NCBI RefSeq assembly: GCF_042654585.1
Contig: NZ_JBHSGR010000005.1
Coordinates: forward strand, 124,001 to 188,000
Reading direction: 5' to 3'
Length of the DNA: 64,000 nt
DNA from: Geodermatophilus arenarius
Lineage (GTDB): Bacteria; Actinomycetota; Actinomycetes; Mycobacteriales; Geodermatophilaceae
The notes below the pieces were generated by a model. The model had not been told where the DNA came from. It saw only the letters and a program-made list of their open reading frames with translations, and made no database searches. The position numbers were made by a program, and so were the translations under genes. Shown here piece after piece: positions 52,009 to 60,541 of this stretch. Each line of letters opens with the position of its first letter. Within the stretch, counting starts at the first letter, position 1.

Positions 52009-52668
52009 GTGACCACTTCGACGCCCCTGTCCCCGACCCCGCGCAGCACCCTCCGGCGGCTGTCCGACCGCGCCCGTACCGACCGCGCCGACCTCTACGC
52101 CGTCCTCGACGCCGGCCTGGTCGGGCACCTCGGCGTCGTCCTCGGCGACGCCCCGGTCGTGCTGCCGACCGGCTACGGGCGCGACGGCGACACGCTGTAC
52201 CTGCACGGGTCCACGGGAGCGGCGACGCTGCGGGCGGCCGCGGCGGGGGCGCCGGCCTGCTTCACGGTCACCCACCTCGACGGGATCGTGTACGCACGCT
52301 CGGCCATGCACCACTCGATGAACTACCGCTGCGCCGTCGTGCACGGGACCGCCCGGCCGGTCACCGACCCCGAGGAGCGGCTGCGCGCCTACGCGGTGCT
52401 GACCGAGCACCTGGCGCCCGGGTCGTGGACGGCCACCCGGCAGCCGTCCCGGAAGGAGGCCGCGGCGACGGCGGTGCTCGCGCTGGACCTGACCGAGGCC
52501 AGCGTCAAGGTCCGCACCGGGCCGCCGGTCGACGACGAGGAGGACCTGGGCCTGCCGGTGTGGGCCGGCGTGCTGCCGCTGCGCACCGTCGTCGGGGAGC
52601 CCGAGCCCTGCCCGCTGCTGCCCGACGGGACCCCGGTACCCGAGCGCGTCCTCCGCCGGCGGGTCTGA
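52009..52668 (+). CDS. Pyridoxamine 5'-phosphate oxidase-fold flavoprotein
   Basis: 219 residues of the split-barrel flavin-binding family (PNPOx-like; near the 'nitroimidazole resistance' or FMN-binding subgroup): DLYAVLDAGLVGHLGVV, PTGYGRDGDTLYLHGS, HHSMNYRCAVVHGTARPV. It may bind FMN, F420 or haem; substrate unknown. Likely target of the divergent MocR regulator, which suggests vitamin B6 or amine metabolism. The GTG start follows GGAG closely, so it is less certain than the frame. Confidence 0.82.
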   Translation: MTTSTPLSPTPRSTLRRLSDRARTDRADLYAVLDAGLVGHLGVVLGDAPVVLPTGYGRDGDTLYLHGSTGAATLRAAAAGAPACFTVTHLDGIVYARSAMHHSMNYRCAVVHGTARPVTDPEERLRAYAVLTEHLAPGSWTATRQPSRKEAAATAVLALDLTEASVKVRTGPPVDDEEDLGLPVWAGVLPLRTVVGEPEPCPLLPDGTPVPERVLRRRV

Positions 52669-52756
52669 CGCCGTGACACCGGCGGCCCGCCGGCCGACAC
52701 CGCGGCCAGGTGCCCGGGAGGACCTCGGTGCCCCCACGCCCCGCACGCTCGGCGCG

Positions 52757-52774
52757 GGCCCCTGCACCGGGGCC
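52757..52774. terminator. Small hairpin between convergent genes
   Basis: GGCCCC-TGCACC-GGGGCC, 6-bp stem, lies between the PNPOx-fold gene and the PQQ-type dehydrogenase gene. Candidate shared terminator, modest. Confidence 0.4.
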
Positions 52775-52798
52775 GATCGCGGCGCTGAGCCGTTCCCG

Positions 52799-54061
52799 CT
52801 ACGCGGGTGTCACACGCAGGAGGACGTCCTCGCCGCCGCCGTTGTCGGTGGTGACGTACAGCGCGCCGTCGACGCCGAGCCGGGGCGTCCGGATGCGGCC
52901 GAAGCGGTCCTCGAGTCCCGGCATCCGGAACTGCTCGGTCAGCCGTCCCTGGTCGTCGATCCGCAGCGCGAGCACGCCGGTGTCCTTCTGCACCCCCACG
53001 AGCAGCAGCCCGTCGTAGCCGCCCCACTGGATCCCGCTGAGGAAGTCGGCGCCGCTGGTGGCGATCGTCGGGTCCCCGGACGACCAGACCGCCGGGACGG
53101 CGCCGGGCAGCCCGGGATCGGTCATCGGGACGCTCTCGTCGTAGGAGCCGTCGGCGCCGTCGGGGTCCCAGCCGTAGTTGCCGCCGGGCACCGACCGGTT
53201 CACCTCGTCGTCGCGGTCGGGCCCCTGCTCGACGGTGTAGACCTCCCCGGTCCCCGGCTGGACGGCGATGCCCTGCACGTTGCGGTGCCCGTAGCTCAGC
53301 AGCAACCGGGTGACCGGGTCCGGGTCGTCGGCGAACGGGTTGCCCGGCGCGGGCCCGCCGGTGGCGGGGTCGACCCGCAGCACCTTGCCGGCGAGCGTCG
53401 AGCGGTCCTGGGGGTTGCTGCCGACGGCGTTGTCGCCGGTGCCCACGAGCAGCGCGCCGTCGGGCGCGAAGCGGACGCGGCAGCCGCCGTGCCGTCCGGT
53501 GCGCTCGTTGACCGGGATGTCGTCGACCAGCGGGTCGGCGACGCGGGTGGCGCGGGTCCAGCCGGCGTCGACGGTCCAGGCGATCACCTGGATCTCCGCG
53601 CCGCCGTCCGCCTGCACGCCCTGGCAGGTGTAGAGCCGGCGGTTGCCGGCGAAGGCCGGGTCGAGGGTCAGTCCCATGAGGCCGGTCTCGCCGTCGGCGA
53701 AGAGGTCGGAGAAGTCGGCCTCGAGCGCCCGGGCGGTGCCGTCGGGCAGCACCGCGGTGAGGCCGCCGCCGCGCTCGTCGACCAGCAGGGTGCCGTCGGG
53801 CGCCTGGGCGACGTCCCACGGGTGGTCGAGCCCGTCGAGGACGGTCTCGACCCGCAGCTCGGGCAGGCCGCCCGGCGCGGTCACCCCGCCGTCGGGGGCC
53901 GCGGTGGCCGCCTCGTCCTCCTGCGCACCGGGCAGGTCGCCGGTCGCGTCGGCCCCGTCGGCTCCCCCGGCCCCCGAGCAGCCGGTCAGCACCAGGACGG
54001 CGGCCAGGACCGTGGCCCTCGCGCAGCGGCCCGCCGCGAGCGTGCGGGCGGTGGGGGGCAC
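52799..54061 (-). CDS. PQQ-dependent sugar dehydrogenase-type lipoprotein (sorbosone dehydrogenase family)
   Basis: 420 residues. Signal peptide with lipobox VLTGC (Cys28), acidic linker, then a six-bladed propeller of the GSDH family: HPWDVAQAPDGTLLVDERGGG, RHGGCRVRFAPDGALLVGTGDN, GHRNVQGIAVQPGTGEVYTVEQGPDRDDEVN and PGGNYGWD. Likely oxidises a sugar at the outer membrane face of the cell with PQQ; substrate unknown. The GTG start and its AAGGA ribosome binding site fall inside copy C of the repeat element; no other start would keep the signal peptide. Confidence 0.83.
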   Translation of the reverse strand: MPPTARTLAAGRCARATVLAAVLVLTGCSGAGGADGADATGDLPGAQEDEAATAAPDGGVTAPGGLPELRVETVLDGLDHPWDVAQAPDGTLLVDERGGGLTAVLPDGTARALEADFSDLFADGETGLMGLTLDPAFAGNRRLYTCQGVQADGGAEIQVIAWTVDAGWTRATRVADPLVDDIPVNERTGRHGGCRVRFAPDGALLVGTGDNAVGSNPQDRSTLAGKVLRVDPATGGPAPGNPFADDPDPVTRLLLSYGHRNVQGIAVQPGTGEVYTVEQGPDRDDEVNRSVPGGNYGWDPDGADGSYDESVPMTDPGLPGAVPAVWSSGDPTIATSGADFLSGIQWGGYDGLLLVGVQKDTGVLALRIDDQGRLTEQFRMPGLEDRFGRIRTPRLGVDGALYVTTDNGGGEDVLLRVTPA

Positions 54062-54077
54062 GGGGGTCCTTCGTCAG
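54014..54077 (-). repeat. Degenerate copy C of the 3'-end element
   Basis: On the minus strand it begins CTGACGAAGGACC like copies A and B, with TGA as stop of the polyprenyl synthase gene, and shares CCCACCG, CGCACGCTC and CGGCGGGCC blocks with copy A. By hand alignment about 52 of 64 columns match, with two one-base gaps. It overlaps the start of the dehydrogenase lipoprotein gene. No terminator hairpin follows. Confidence 0.5.
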
Positions 54078-55132
54078 CTGGTCCGGGTGACCACGTAGTC
54101 GCACAGCGCCGACAGCGCGTCCCGCACCTCACCGGCCGGGACGGCGGACAGCGAGGACCGGGCGCGGTCGGCGTAGTCCCGCAGCACCGCGCCGGCGCGG
54201 TCGAGCGCCGCGGACCCCCGCAGCAGCGCCAGCGCCTCGGCGTGCTCGGCGTCGTCGGACAGCGGGCGGGAGACCAGCTCGCGCAGCCGCGCGTCGGCGG
54301 GGTCGTCCCCGGCCAGCGCGATCAGCGCGGGCAGCGTGGCGACGCCCTCCCGCAGGTCGGTGCCGGGCGCCTTCCCCGACGCGCCGTCCTGGCTGACGAT
54401 GTCGAGCAGGTCGTCGGAGATCTGGAACGCGACGCCGACCTCCTCGCCGAAGCGGGTCAGCGCCCCCACCAGGTCGGCGTCGACCCCGGCGAAGCGGGCG
54501 CCGAAGCGGGCCGAGGTGGCGACCAGGGAGCCGGTCTTGTCGGCCAGCACCTCGAGGTAGTGCTGCACGCGGTCCTCGCCGGGGCGGGCGCCCACGGTCT
54601 CCCGGATCTGGCCGGTGACCAGCCGCTCGAACGTGCGCGCCTGGATGCGGACCGCCTCGGGGCCGAGGTCGGCGAGCAGGTCCGAGGCGCGGGCGAACAG
54701 GAAGTCGCCGGTGAGGATCGCGACGCTGTTGGTCCACCGGCTGTTGGCGCTGGGCGCCCCGCGGCGGACGGCTGCCTCGTCCATGACGTCGTCGTGGTAC
54801 AGCGTGGCCAGGTGGGTGAGCTCGCAGACGACGGCGGCCCGCACGACGTCCGGCGCGTGCGCGTCGCCCAGGTGGGCGGCCAGCAGCGCGAGCATCGGGC
54901 GGAAGCGCTTGCCGCCCGCGGCCATGAGGTGGCCCGCGGCCTCGGAGACGAACGGGTGCTCGCTGGCCACCGCGGTGGCCAGCGCCGCCTCCACGTTGGC
55001 CAGCCCCTCCGCCAGCGAGTCGCCGAGGGCCCCGCCCGGGAGCCAGGGGCCCATGGTCGAGGCGGGGGTCGAGATGCGGTGCCAGACCTCGGCCGGGGCG
55101 ATCCCGTCGACGGCGGCACGGGGTCCGGTCAT
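54074..55132 (-). CDS. Polyprenyl diphosphate synthase (menaquinone side-chain type)
   Basis: Chain-elongating trans-prenyltransferase of 352 residues. GGKRFRPM at 73-80, first Asp-rich motif DDVMD at 114-118 and second DDLLD at 240-244, with Mg-binding roles. The ATG (MTGPRAAVDGI) shares one base with the nuoN stop (TGATG). Such genes close nuo clusters in several actinobacteria and probably make the hepta- to nonaprenyl tail of menaquinone; product length cannot be read. The upstream open frame is a nuoN shadow. Confidence 0.9.
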   Translation of the reverse strand: MTGPRAAVDGIAPAEVWHRISTPASTMGPWLPGGALGDSLAEGLANVEAALATAVASEHPFVSEAAGHLMAAGGKRFRPMLALLAAHLGDAHAPDVVRAAVVCELTHLATLYHDDVMDEAAVRRGAPSANSRWTNSVAILTGDFLFARASDLLADLGPEAVRIQARTFERLVTGQIRETVGARPGEDRVQHYLEVLADKTGSLVATSARFGARFAGVDADLVGALTRFGEEVGVAFQISDDLLDIVSQDGASGKAPGTDLREGVATLPALIALAGDDPADARLRELVSRPLSDDAEHAEALALLRGSAALDRAGAVLRDYADRARSSLSAVPAGEVRDALSALCDYVVTRTS

Positions 55133-56661
55133 CAACCGACGAAGATAGCCGCCCGATCGGCGAGACCGAGCACCGCCCCGGGGACGATCCCCAGGACCAG
55201 GGTGGCCGCGGCGGTCACCGCGAGGACGACGGTGGTGGGCAGCCCGGGGACGCCGACCGTGGGACCGTCGGCGGCCGGCTCGGAGAAGTACATGAGCACG
55301 ATCACCCGCAGGTAGAAGAACGCCGCCACCGCGCTCGCCAGCAGCGCGACCAGCGCCAGCGGCCAGGCGCCGTCCTCGATCGCTGCGCGGAAGACGGCGA
55401 ACTTGCCGGTGAAGCCGCTGGTGAGCGGGATGCCGGCGAGCGCGAGCAGGAACAGGCTCATGACCGCGGCGGTGACCGGCGAGCGCTGCGCGAGGCCCGC
55501 CCACTGCGACAGGTGCGTGGCCTCGCCGTCGCCGCTGCGCACCAGGGTGAGGACGGCGAACGCGCCGAGCGTGGTCAGGCCGTAGACCAGCAGGTAGAAC
55601 ATCACGGCCGACAGGCCCGTCCCCGGGTAGCCGAGGACGCCGGTGAGCAGGAACCCGGCGTGCGCGACCGACGAGTAGGCCAGCATCCGCTTGAGGTCGG
55701 TCTGGGTGAGCCCGAGGACCGCGCCGACGACCATCGAGACGATCGCCACGGCGTAGACCAGCGGCCGCCAGGTCCACTCCTCGGTGCCGAACGCGACGTA
55801 GAGCAGCCGCAGGATCGCGCCGAAGGCGGCGACCTTGGTGCAGGCGGCCATGAACGCGGTGACCGGGGTGGGCGCGCCCTGGTACACGTCCGGCGTCCAG
55901 GTGTGGAACGGCGCCACGCTGGCCTTGAACAGCAGCCCGACGATCAGCAGCGCCAGGCCGAGGACGGCGAGCGTGCCGCCCCCGCCGGCCGCGACCGCCT
56001 CGCGGACCGCGGAGAGCCGGACGCTGCCGGTGGCGCCGTAGACCAGCGCCAGGCCGTAGAGGAAGAACGCCGAGGCGAAGGCGCCCAGCAGGAAGTACTT
56101 GACCGCCGCCTCCTGCGACAGCAGCCGGCGCCGGCGGGCGAGGCCGCTGATCAGGTACAGCGGCAGGCTGAGCACCTCGAGCGCGACGAACATCAGCAGC
56201 AGGTCGTTCGCCGTGACGAACAGCATCATGCCGCCGATGGCGAAGGTGGCCAGCGGGTAGACCTCGGTCTGCACGCGCTGCACGGTGAGCAGCTCGCGGT
56301 CGCGGACGCTGCCCGCGGGCACCGCGGCGGAGACGACGAACGCGGAGCGGGCCGGGTCGAGGTTGCGCTCGGCGAACAGCAGGAGCGACAGCGCGCCGAG
56401 CCCGGCGATGGTGGCCTGCAGGAACAGCCCGGCGCCGTCGACGGCGAGCGCTCCCCCGGCGGTCACCTCGCGGGTGCCCGCGAGCAGCAGGGTGCTGACC
56501 AGCCCGCCGAGGGTGCCGACCAGCGCGACGGCGACCTGCACCGGGTGGCGGGTGTCGCGCGGGCCGAACGCCTCGACGAGCACGCCGACGCACGCGGCGC
56601 CGAGGACGAACAGCAGCGGCGCGAGCGCGGCGAAGGAGAGGTCGGGGGCCTCGATGGTCAT
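55132..56661 (-). CDS. nuoN: NADH-quinone oxidoreductase subunit N
   Basis: Antiporter-like proton-pumping subunit of complex I, 509 residues, about 14 hydrophobic segments. Conserved core: EAAVKYFLLGAFASAFFLYG, LLFKASVAPFHTWTPDVYQGAPTPVTAFMA with key Lys and His, and TDLKRMLAYSSVAHAGFLL. ATG overlaps nuoM stop by one base. Normal length. Confidence 0.95.
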   Translation of the reverse strand: MTIEAPDLSFAALAPLLFVLGAACVGVLVEAFGPRDTRHPVQVAVALVGTLGGLVSTLLLAGTREVTAGGALAVDGAGLFLQATIAGLGALSLLLFAERNLDPARSAFVVSAAVPAGSVRDRELLTVQRVQTEVYPLATFAIGGMMLFVTANDLLLMFVALEVLSLPLYLISGLARRRRLLSQEAAVKYFLLGAFASAFFLYGLALVYGATGSVRLSAVREAVAAGGGGTLAVLGLALLIVGLLFKASVAPFHTWTPDVYQGAPTPVTAFMAACTKVAAFGAILRLLYVAFGTEEWTWRPLVYAVAIVSMVVGAVLGLTQTDLKRMLAYSSVAHAGFLLTGVLGYPGTGLSAVMFYLLVYGLTTLGAFAVLTLVRSGDGEATHLSQWAGLAQRSPVTAAVMSLFLLALAGIPLTSGFTGKFAVFRAAIEDGAWPLALVALLASAVAAFFYLRVIVLMYFSEPAADGPTVGVPGLPTTVVLAVTAAATLVLGIVPGAVLGLADRAAIFVG

Positions 56662-58283
56662 CAGTCGGTCCCCTCGGTCGGAGCGTCGACGCCGGCCGGG
56701 TCGGCGCCGACGTCGCTCATGGTGGCGGCGACGGCGGGCTCGATCAGCCGGATCAGCGGCTGCGGGTAGACGCCCAGCACGATGACCAGGGCCACGAGCG
56801 GGGCGACGACGGCCGTCTCGCGGCGGGTCAGGTCGCGCAGCCGCGCCGTCGCCCGGGCCGCGGGGGTCGGGGCGGTCAGGGTCGCCGTCGCGCCGTGCGC
56901 ACCGCCCGCGGGGGCCGGGGCCGGCTCGTCGTCGGCCGGGAAGAGCACGCCGCGCGGCGGGCCGTGCATGGTCCGTTGGTAGAGCAGCAGGACGTAGAGC
57001 GCGGCCAGGATGATCCCGACGGTGGCCAGGACCGTGAACACCGGCCGGGTCGGGAACGAGCCGATCAGCACGAGGAACTCGCTGACGAAGCTGTTGGTGC
57101 CCGGCAGCGCCAGCGACGCGAGCCCCGCGACCAGGAACACCCCGGCCAGCTTCGGCGCCCGCGTGGCCACGCCGCCGTAGTCGCCGACCAGCCGGGAGCC
57201 GCCGCGGGCGATGAGCATCCCGACGACGAGGAACAGCAGGCCGGTCGCGATGCCGTGGTTGACCATGTACAGCACCGCGCCGGTGCCGGCCTCGGTGGTG
57301 AAGGCGAAGACGCCGAGGGCGATGAAGCCGAAGTGCGCGATCGAGGTGTAGGACACCAGCCGCTTCATGTCGCTCTGCCCCATCGCCAGCAGCGCGGCGT
57401 AGAGGACGCCGGCGACGGCGAGGACGAGCACCAGCGGGGCGAACTCCCGGGAGGCGTCGGGGAACAGCGGCAGGCAGTAGCGCAGGAACCCGAACGTGCC
57501 GACCTTGTCGAGGACGCCGACGAGCAGCACCGCGCCGCCGATCGGGGCCTCGGCACCGGCGTCGGGGAGCCAGGTGTGCAGCGGCACCAGCGGCGCCTTG
57601 ATCGCGAAGGCGACGAAGAAGCCGAGGAACAGCAGGCGCTGGGCGGCCGGGTCGATGTCGAGCTGCCGCAGCGACTCGAAGGCGAACGTCCCGTCGCCCG
57701 CCGCCTCGCTGACGACGTACAGGCCGATGACCGCGGCGAGCATGACCAGTCCGCCGACCAGGCTGTACAGGAAGAACTTGACCGCCGCGTACTGCCGGCG
57801 CGGGCCGCCGAAGCTGCCCACGAGGAAGTACATCGGGACGAGCATCGCCTCGAAGAAGACGTAGAAGAGGAAGACGTCGGTGGCGGCGAAGACGCCGACC
57901 ATGCACGCCTCGAGCAGCAGCAGCCAGGCGAAGAACGTCCGCATCGAGCGGCGGCCGGTGGGCTCGTCGCGCCAGGAGGCGAGCACGACCACCGGCACGA
58001 GCACACCGACCAGCAGCAGCATGACCAGGGCGATGCCGTCGACGCCGAGGGCGAAGTCGACGCCGAAGCCCTCGATCCACGGCACCGACGTCGTCAGCTG
58101 GAACCGGTCGCCGTCGGGGTCGAACGCGACCGTGGCCAGCACCGCGAGCACCAGCACGACCAGGCTGACGCCGAGGGCGAGCTGCCGGGCCAGCGCCGTG
58201 TTCGCGCGGGGCAGCGCCGCGACGACGGCGGCGCCCACCGCGGGCACCACCAGCATCGCGACCAGGAGCAGGGAGTCGCTCAC
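56661..58283 (-). CDS. nuoM: NADH-quinone oxidoreductase subunit M
   Basis: Antiporter-like subunit of 540 residues. Conserved Glu and Lys region ACMVGVFAATDVFLFYVFFEAMLVPMYFLVG, AIKAPLVPLHTWLPDAGAEAPIGGAVLL and SDMKRLVSYTSIAHFGFIALG. A Pro/Ala-rich loop near residue 450 (DDEPAPAPAGGAHGATATLTA) is an insertion compared with typical NuoM. GTG start, 34 bases after nuoL. Confidence 0.95.
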   Translation of the reverse strand: MSDSLLLVAMLVVPAVGAAVVAALPRANTALARQLALGVSLVVLVLAVLATVAFDPDGDRFQLTTSVPWIEGFGVDFALGVDGIALVMLLLVGVLVPVVVLASWRDEPTGRRSMRTFFAWLLLLEACMVGVFAATDVFLFYVFFEAMLVPMYFLVGSFGGPRRQYAAVKFFLYSLVGGLVMLAAVIGLYVVSEAAGDGTFAFESLRQLDIDPAAQRLLFLGFFVAFAIKAPLVPLHTWLPDAGAEAPIGGAVLLVGVLDKVGTFGFLRYCLPLFPDASREFAPLVLVLAVAGVLYAALLAMGQSDMKRLVSYTSIAHFGFIALGVFAFTTEAGTGAVLYMVNHGIATGLLFLVVGMLIARGGSRLVGDYGGVATRAPKLAGVFLVAGLASLALPGTNSFVSEFLVLIGSFPTRPVFTVLATVGIILAALYVLLLYQRTMHGPPRGVLFPADDEPAPAPAGGAHGATATLTAPTPAARATARLRDLTRRETAVVAPLVALVIVLGVYPQPLIRLIEPAVAATMSDVGADPAGVDAPTEGTD

Positions 58284-58317
58284 TCTGTCGTCGTCCTCTC
58301 CTGAGAGCCCGGCTCGC

Positions 58318-60225
58318 TCACCCGGCCGTCACCGCCAGCAGCGCCCCGGCCACCAGGACCGCGCCGCCGAGCATCCCGAGCGCGTAGGACCGGACGAACC
58401 CGGTCTGCGCCCGGCCCAGCCGCGACGACGAGCCGCCGAGCGTGGCGGCCAGGCCGTTGACCGCGCCGTCGACGCCGCGGTTGTCCACCCACACCAGCGC
58501 CCGGGTGAGCCACTGGCCCGGCCGCATGAACAGCGACTCGTTGACCGTGTCGGCGTAGAGGCTCCTCCGCGCCGCGCGCACCACCGGCGAGACGCGGGCC
58601 GGGGCGACCTCGGGGACCTCGCGGCGGCCGACGAACAGCCACGCCGCCAGGACGCCGACCAGCATCACCGCGGTCACCACGATCCCGACGACGGCCGGGG
58701 CGACCACGTGCGCGGCCTCCTCGGGCTCGCCGAACACCGGGGCGAGCCACTCGTCGAGCGGGAACACCTGCACCAGCAGGAACCCGGCGGCCACCGAGCC
58801 GGCGGCGAGCACCACCATCGGCGCGGTCATCACCGTCGGCGCCTCGTGCGGGTGCCGGCCCTCGGTCCACCGCGGCCGGCCGAGGAACGTCATCAGCACC
58901 AGCCGGGTCATGTAGAAGGCGGTCAGCCCGGCGCCGACGACGGCGACCGCGCCGAGCAGCCAGCCCCACCCGTCGCCGCGGTCCAGCGCCGCCTCGATGA
59001 TCGCGTCCTTGGTCCAGTAGCCGGACAGGAACGGGAACCCGATCAGCGCGAGGTAGCCCAAGCCGAAGGTGACGAAGGTGACCGGCAGCTTCCGCGCCAG
59101 CCCACCGAAGCGGCGCATGTCCACCTGGTCGCCCATTGCGTGCATGACCGACCCGGCACCCAGGAACAGCCCGGCCTTGAAGAAGCCGTGGGTGAGCAGG
59201 TGGGCGATCGCCGCGGCGTAGCCGACCGGGCCCAGGCCCACGGCCAGGAACATGTAGCCGATCTGGCTGACCGTGGAGTACGCGAGCACCTTCTTGATGT
59301 CGTCGTACGCGCAGCCCACGACCGCGCCGTAGAGCAGCGTGACCGCGCCGACGGCCAGGACGACGGCGCGGGCGGTCGGCGTCAGGTCGTAGATCGGCGC
59401 GGAGCGGGCGATGAGGTAGACGCCGGCGGTGACCATCGTCGCGGCGTGGATGAGTGCCGAGACCGGCGTCGGGCCCTCCATGGCGTCGGGCAGCCACGCC
59501 TGCAGCGGGAACTGGCCGGACTTGCCGCACGCGCCGAGCAGCAGGAGCAGGCCGAGCGCCGTCACCGTGCCGCCGGCCAGGGCGCCGACCCCGCCGAAGA
59601 CGCCCTCGTAGGAGACCGTCCCGAGCTGGGCGAACATCACGAAGATCGCGAGAGCCAGGCCGACGTCGCCGACCCGGTTCATCACGAAGGCCTTCTTCGC
59701 GGCGGTGGCCGCGGCGGGGCGCTCGTGCCAGAAGGCGATGAGCAGGTAGGAGGCCAGGCCGACGCCCTCCCACCCGACGTAGAGGGCCACGTAGTTGTCG
59801 CCGAGGACCAGCAGCAGCATCGCCGCGACGAACAGGTTCAGGTAGGCGAAGAACCGGCGCCGCCGCGGGTCGTGCGCCATGTAGCCGACCGAGTAGACGT
59901 GGATGAGCCCGCCCACGCCGGTGATCAGCAGCATGAAGGTCGCCGACAGCGGGTCGACCAGCAGCCCGGCCTGCACGTCGAGCGAGCCCACCGACAGGAA
60001 GGTGAACAGGTCGACGTCGACCGCCCGCTCCTCCAGCCCGGCCAGCTGCACGGTGGCCAGCAGCGCGACCACGAACGCGGCCAGGACGGTCGCCGTCCCC
60101 AGCAGGTGGCCCCAGCGGTCGGTGCGGCGCCCGCCCAGGAGGAGGACCGCCGCCCCGAGCAGCGGCAGTGCGATGACCAGCCACGAGGCCGACAGCAGGC
60201 CCTCTGCGGCGACGGCGGATTCCAT
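58318..60225 (-). CDS. nuoL: NADH-quinone oxidoreductase subunit L
   Basis: Largest antiporter-like subunit, 635 residues, with the long lateral helix at the C-terminus. Motifs WEGVGLASYLLIAFW, GKSGQFPLQAWLPDAMEGPTPVSALIHAATMVTAGVYL and DIKKVLAYSTVSQIGYMFLA are complete. ATG start 16 bases after nuoK. Normal length. Confidence 0.96.
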   Translation of the reverse strand: MESAVAAEGLLSASWLVIALPLLGAAVLLLGGRRTDRWGHLLGTATVLAAFVVALLATVQLAGLEERAVDVDLFTFLSVGSLDVQAGLLVDPLSATFMLLITGVGGLIHVYSVGYMAHDPRRRRFFAYLNLFVAAMLLLVLGDNYVALYVGWEGVGLASYLLIAFWHERPAAATAAKKAFVMNRVGDVGLALAIFVMFAQLGTVSYEGVFGGVGALAGGTVTALGLLLLLGACGKSGQFPLQAWLPDAMEGPTPVSALIHAATMVTAGVYLIARSAPIYDLTPTARAVVLAVGAVTLLYGAVVGCAYDDIKKVLAYSTVSQIGYMFLAVGLGPVGYAAAIAHLLTHGFFKAGLFLGAGSVMHAMGDQVDMRRFGGLARKLPVTFVTFGLGYLALIGFPFLSGYWTKDAIIEAALDRGDGWGWLLGAVAVVGAGLTAFYMTRLVLMTFLGRPRWTEGRHPHEAPTVMTAPMVVLAAGSVAAGFLLVQVFPLDEWLAPVFGEPEEAAHVVAPAVVGIVVTAVMLVGVLAAWLFVGRREVPEVAPARVSPVVRAARRSLYADTVNESLFMRPGQWLTRALVWVDNRGVDGAVNGLAATLGGSSSRLGRAQTGFVRSYALGMLGGAVLVAGALLAVTAG

Positions 60226-60241
60226 GGGGTGCCGGCTCCCG

Positions 60242-60541
60242 TCAGTACTTGAGCAGGTTGGCGTCGTCGACCGACGCCGACCGGCGGGTCCGGTAGATCG
60301 ACATGATGATCGCGAGGCCGACGACGACCTCCGCGGCGGCGACGACCATGACGAAGAACGCCATGATCTGGCCGTCGACGGTGCCGGAGGCCCGGGCGAA
60401 GGTGACCAGCGTCAGGTTGACCGAGTTGAGCATCAGCTCGACGCACATGAACACGACGATCGCGTTGCGCCGCACCAGCACGCCGACGGCGCCGACGGTG
60501 AACAGGATCGCCGCGAGCACCAGGTAGTGCGTGAGGCTCAC
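60242..60541 (-). CDS. nuoK: NADH-quinone oxidoreductase subunit K
   Basis: 99-residue, three-helix subunit in the proton path. Start is the GTG (MSLTHYLVLAAILFTVG) overlapping nuoJ by four bases; the long frame above it is a nuoJ shadow. Conserved glutamates are in VFMCVELMLNSVNL and MVVAAAEVVVGLAI. Normal length. Confidence 0.96.
   Translation of the reverse strand: MSLTHYLVLAAILFTVGAVGVLVRRNAIVVFMCVELMLNSVNLTLVTFARASGTVDGQIMAFFVMVVAAAEVVVGLAIIMSIYRTRRSASVDDANLLKY

Noticed and set aside
52679..55315. 880-residue plus-strand frame
   Set aside because: Shadow of the dehydrogenase and polyprenyl synthase genes; no recognisable domain.
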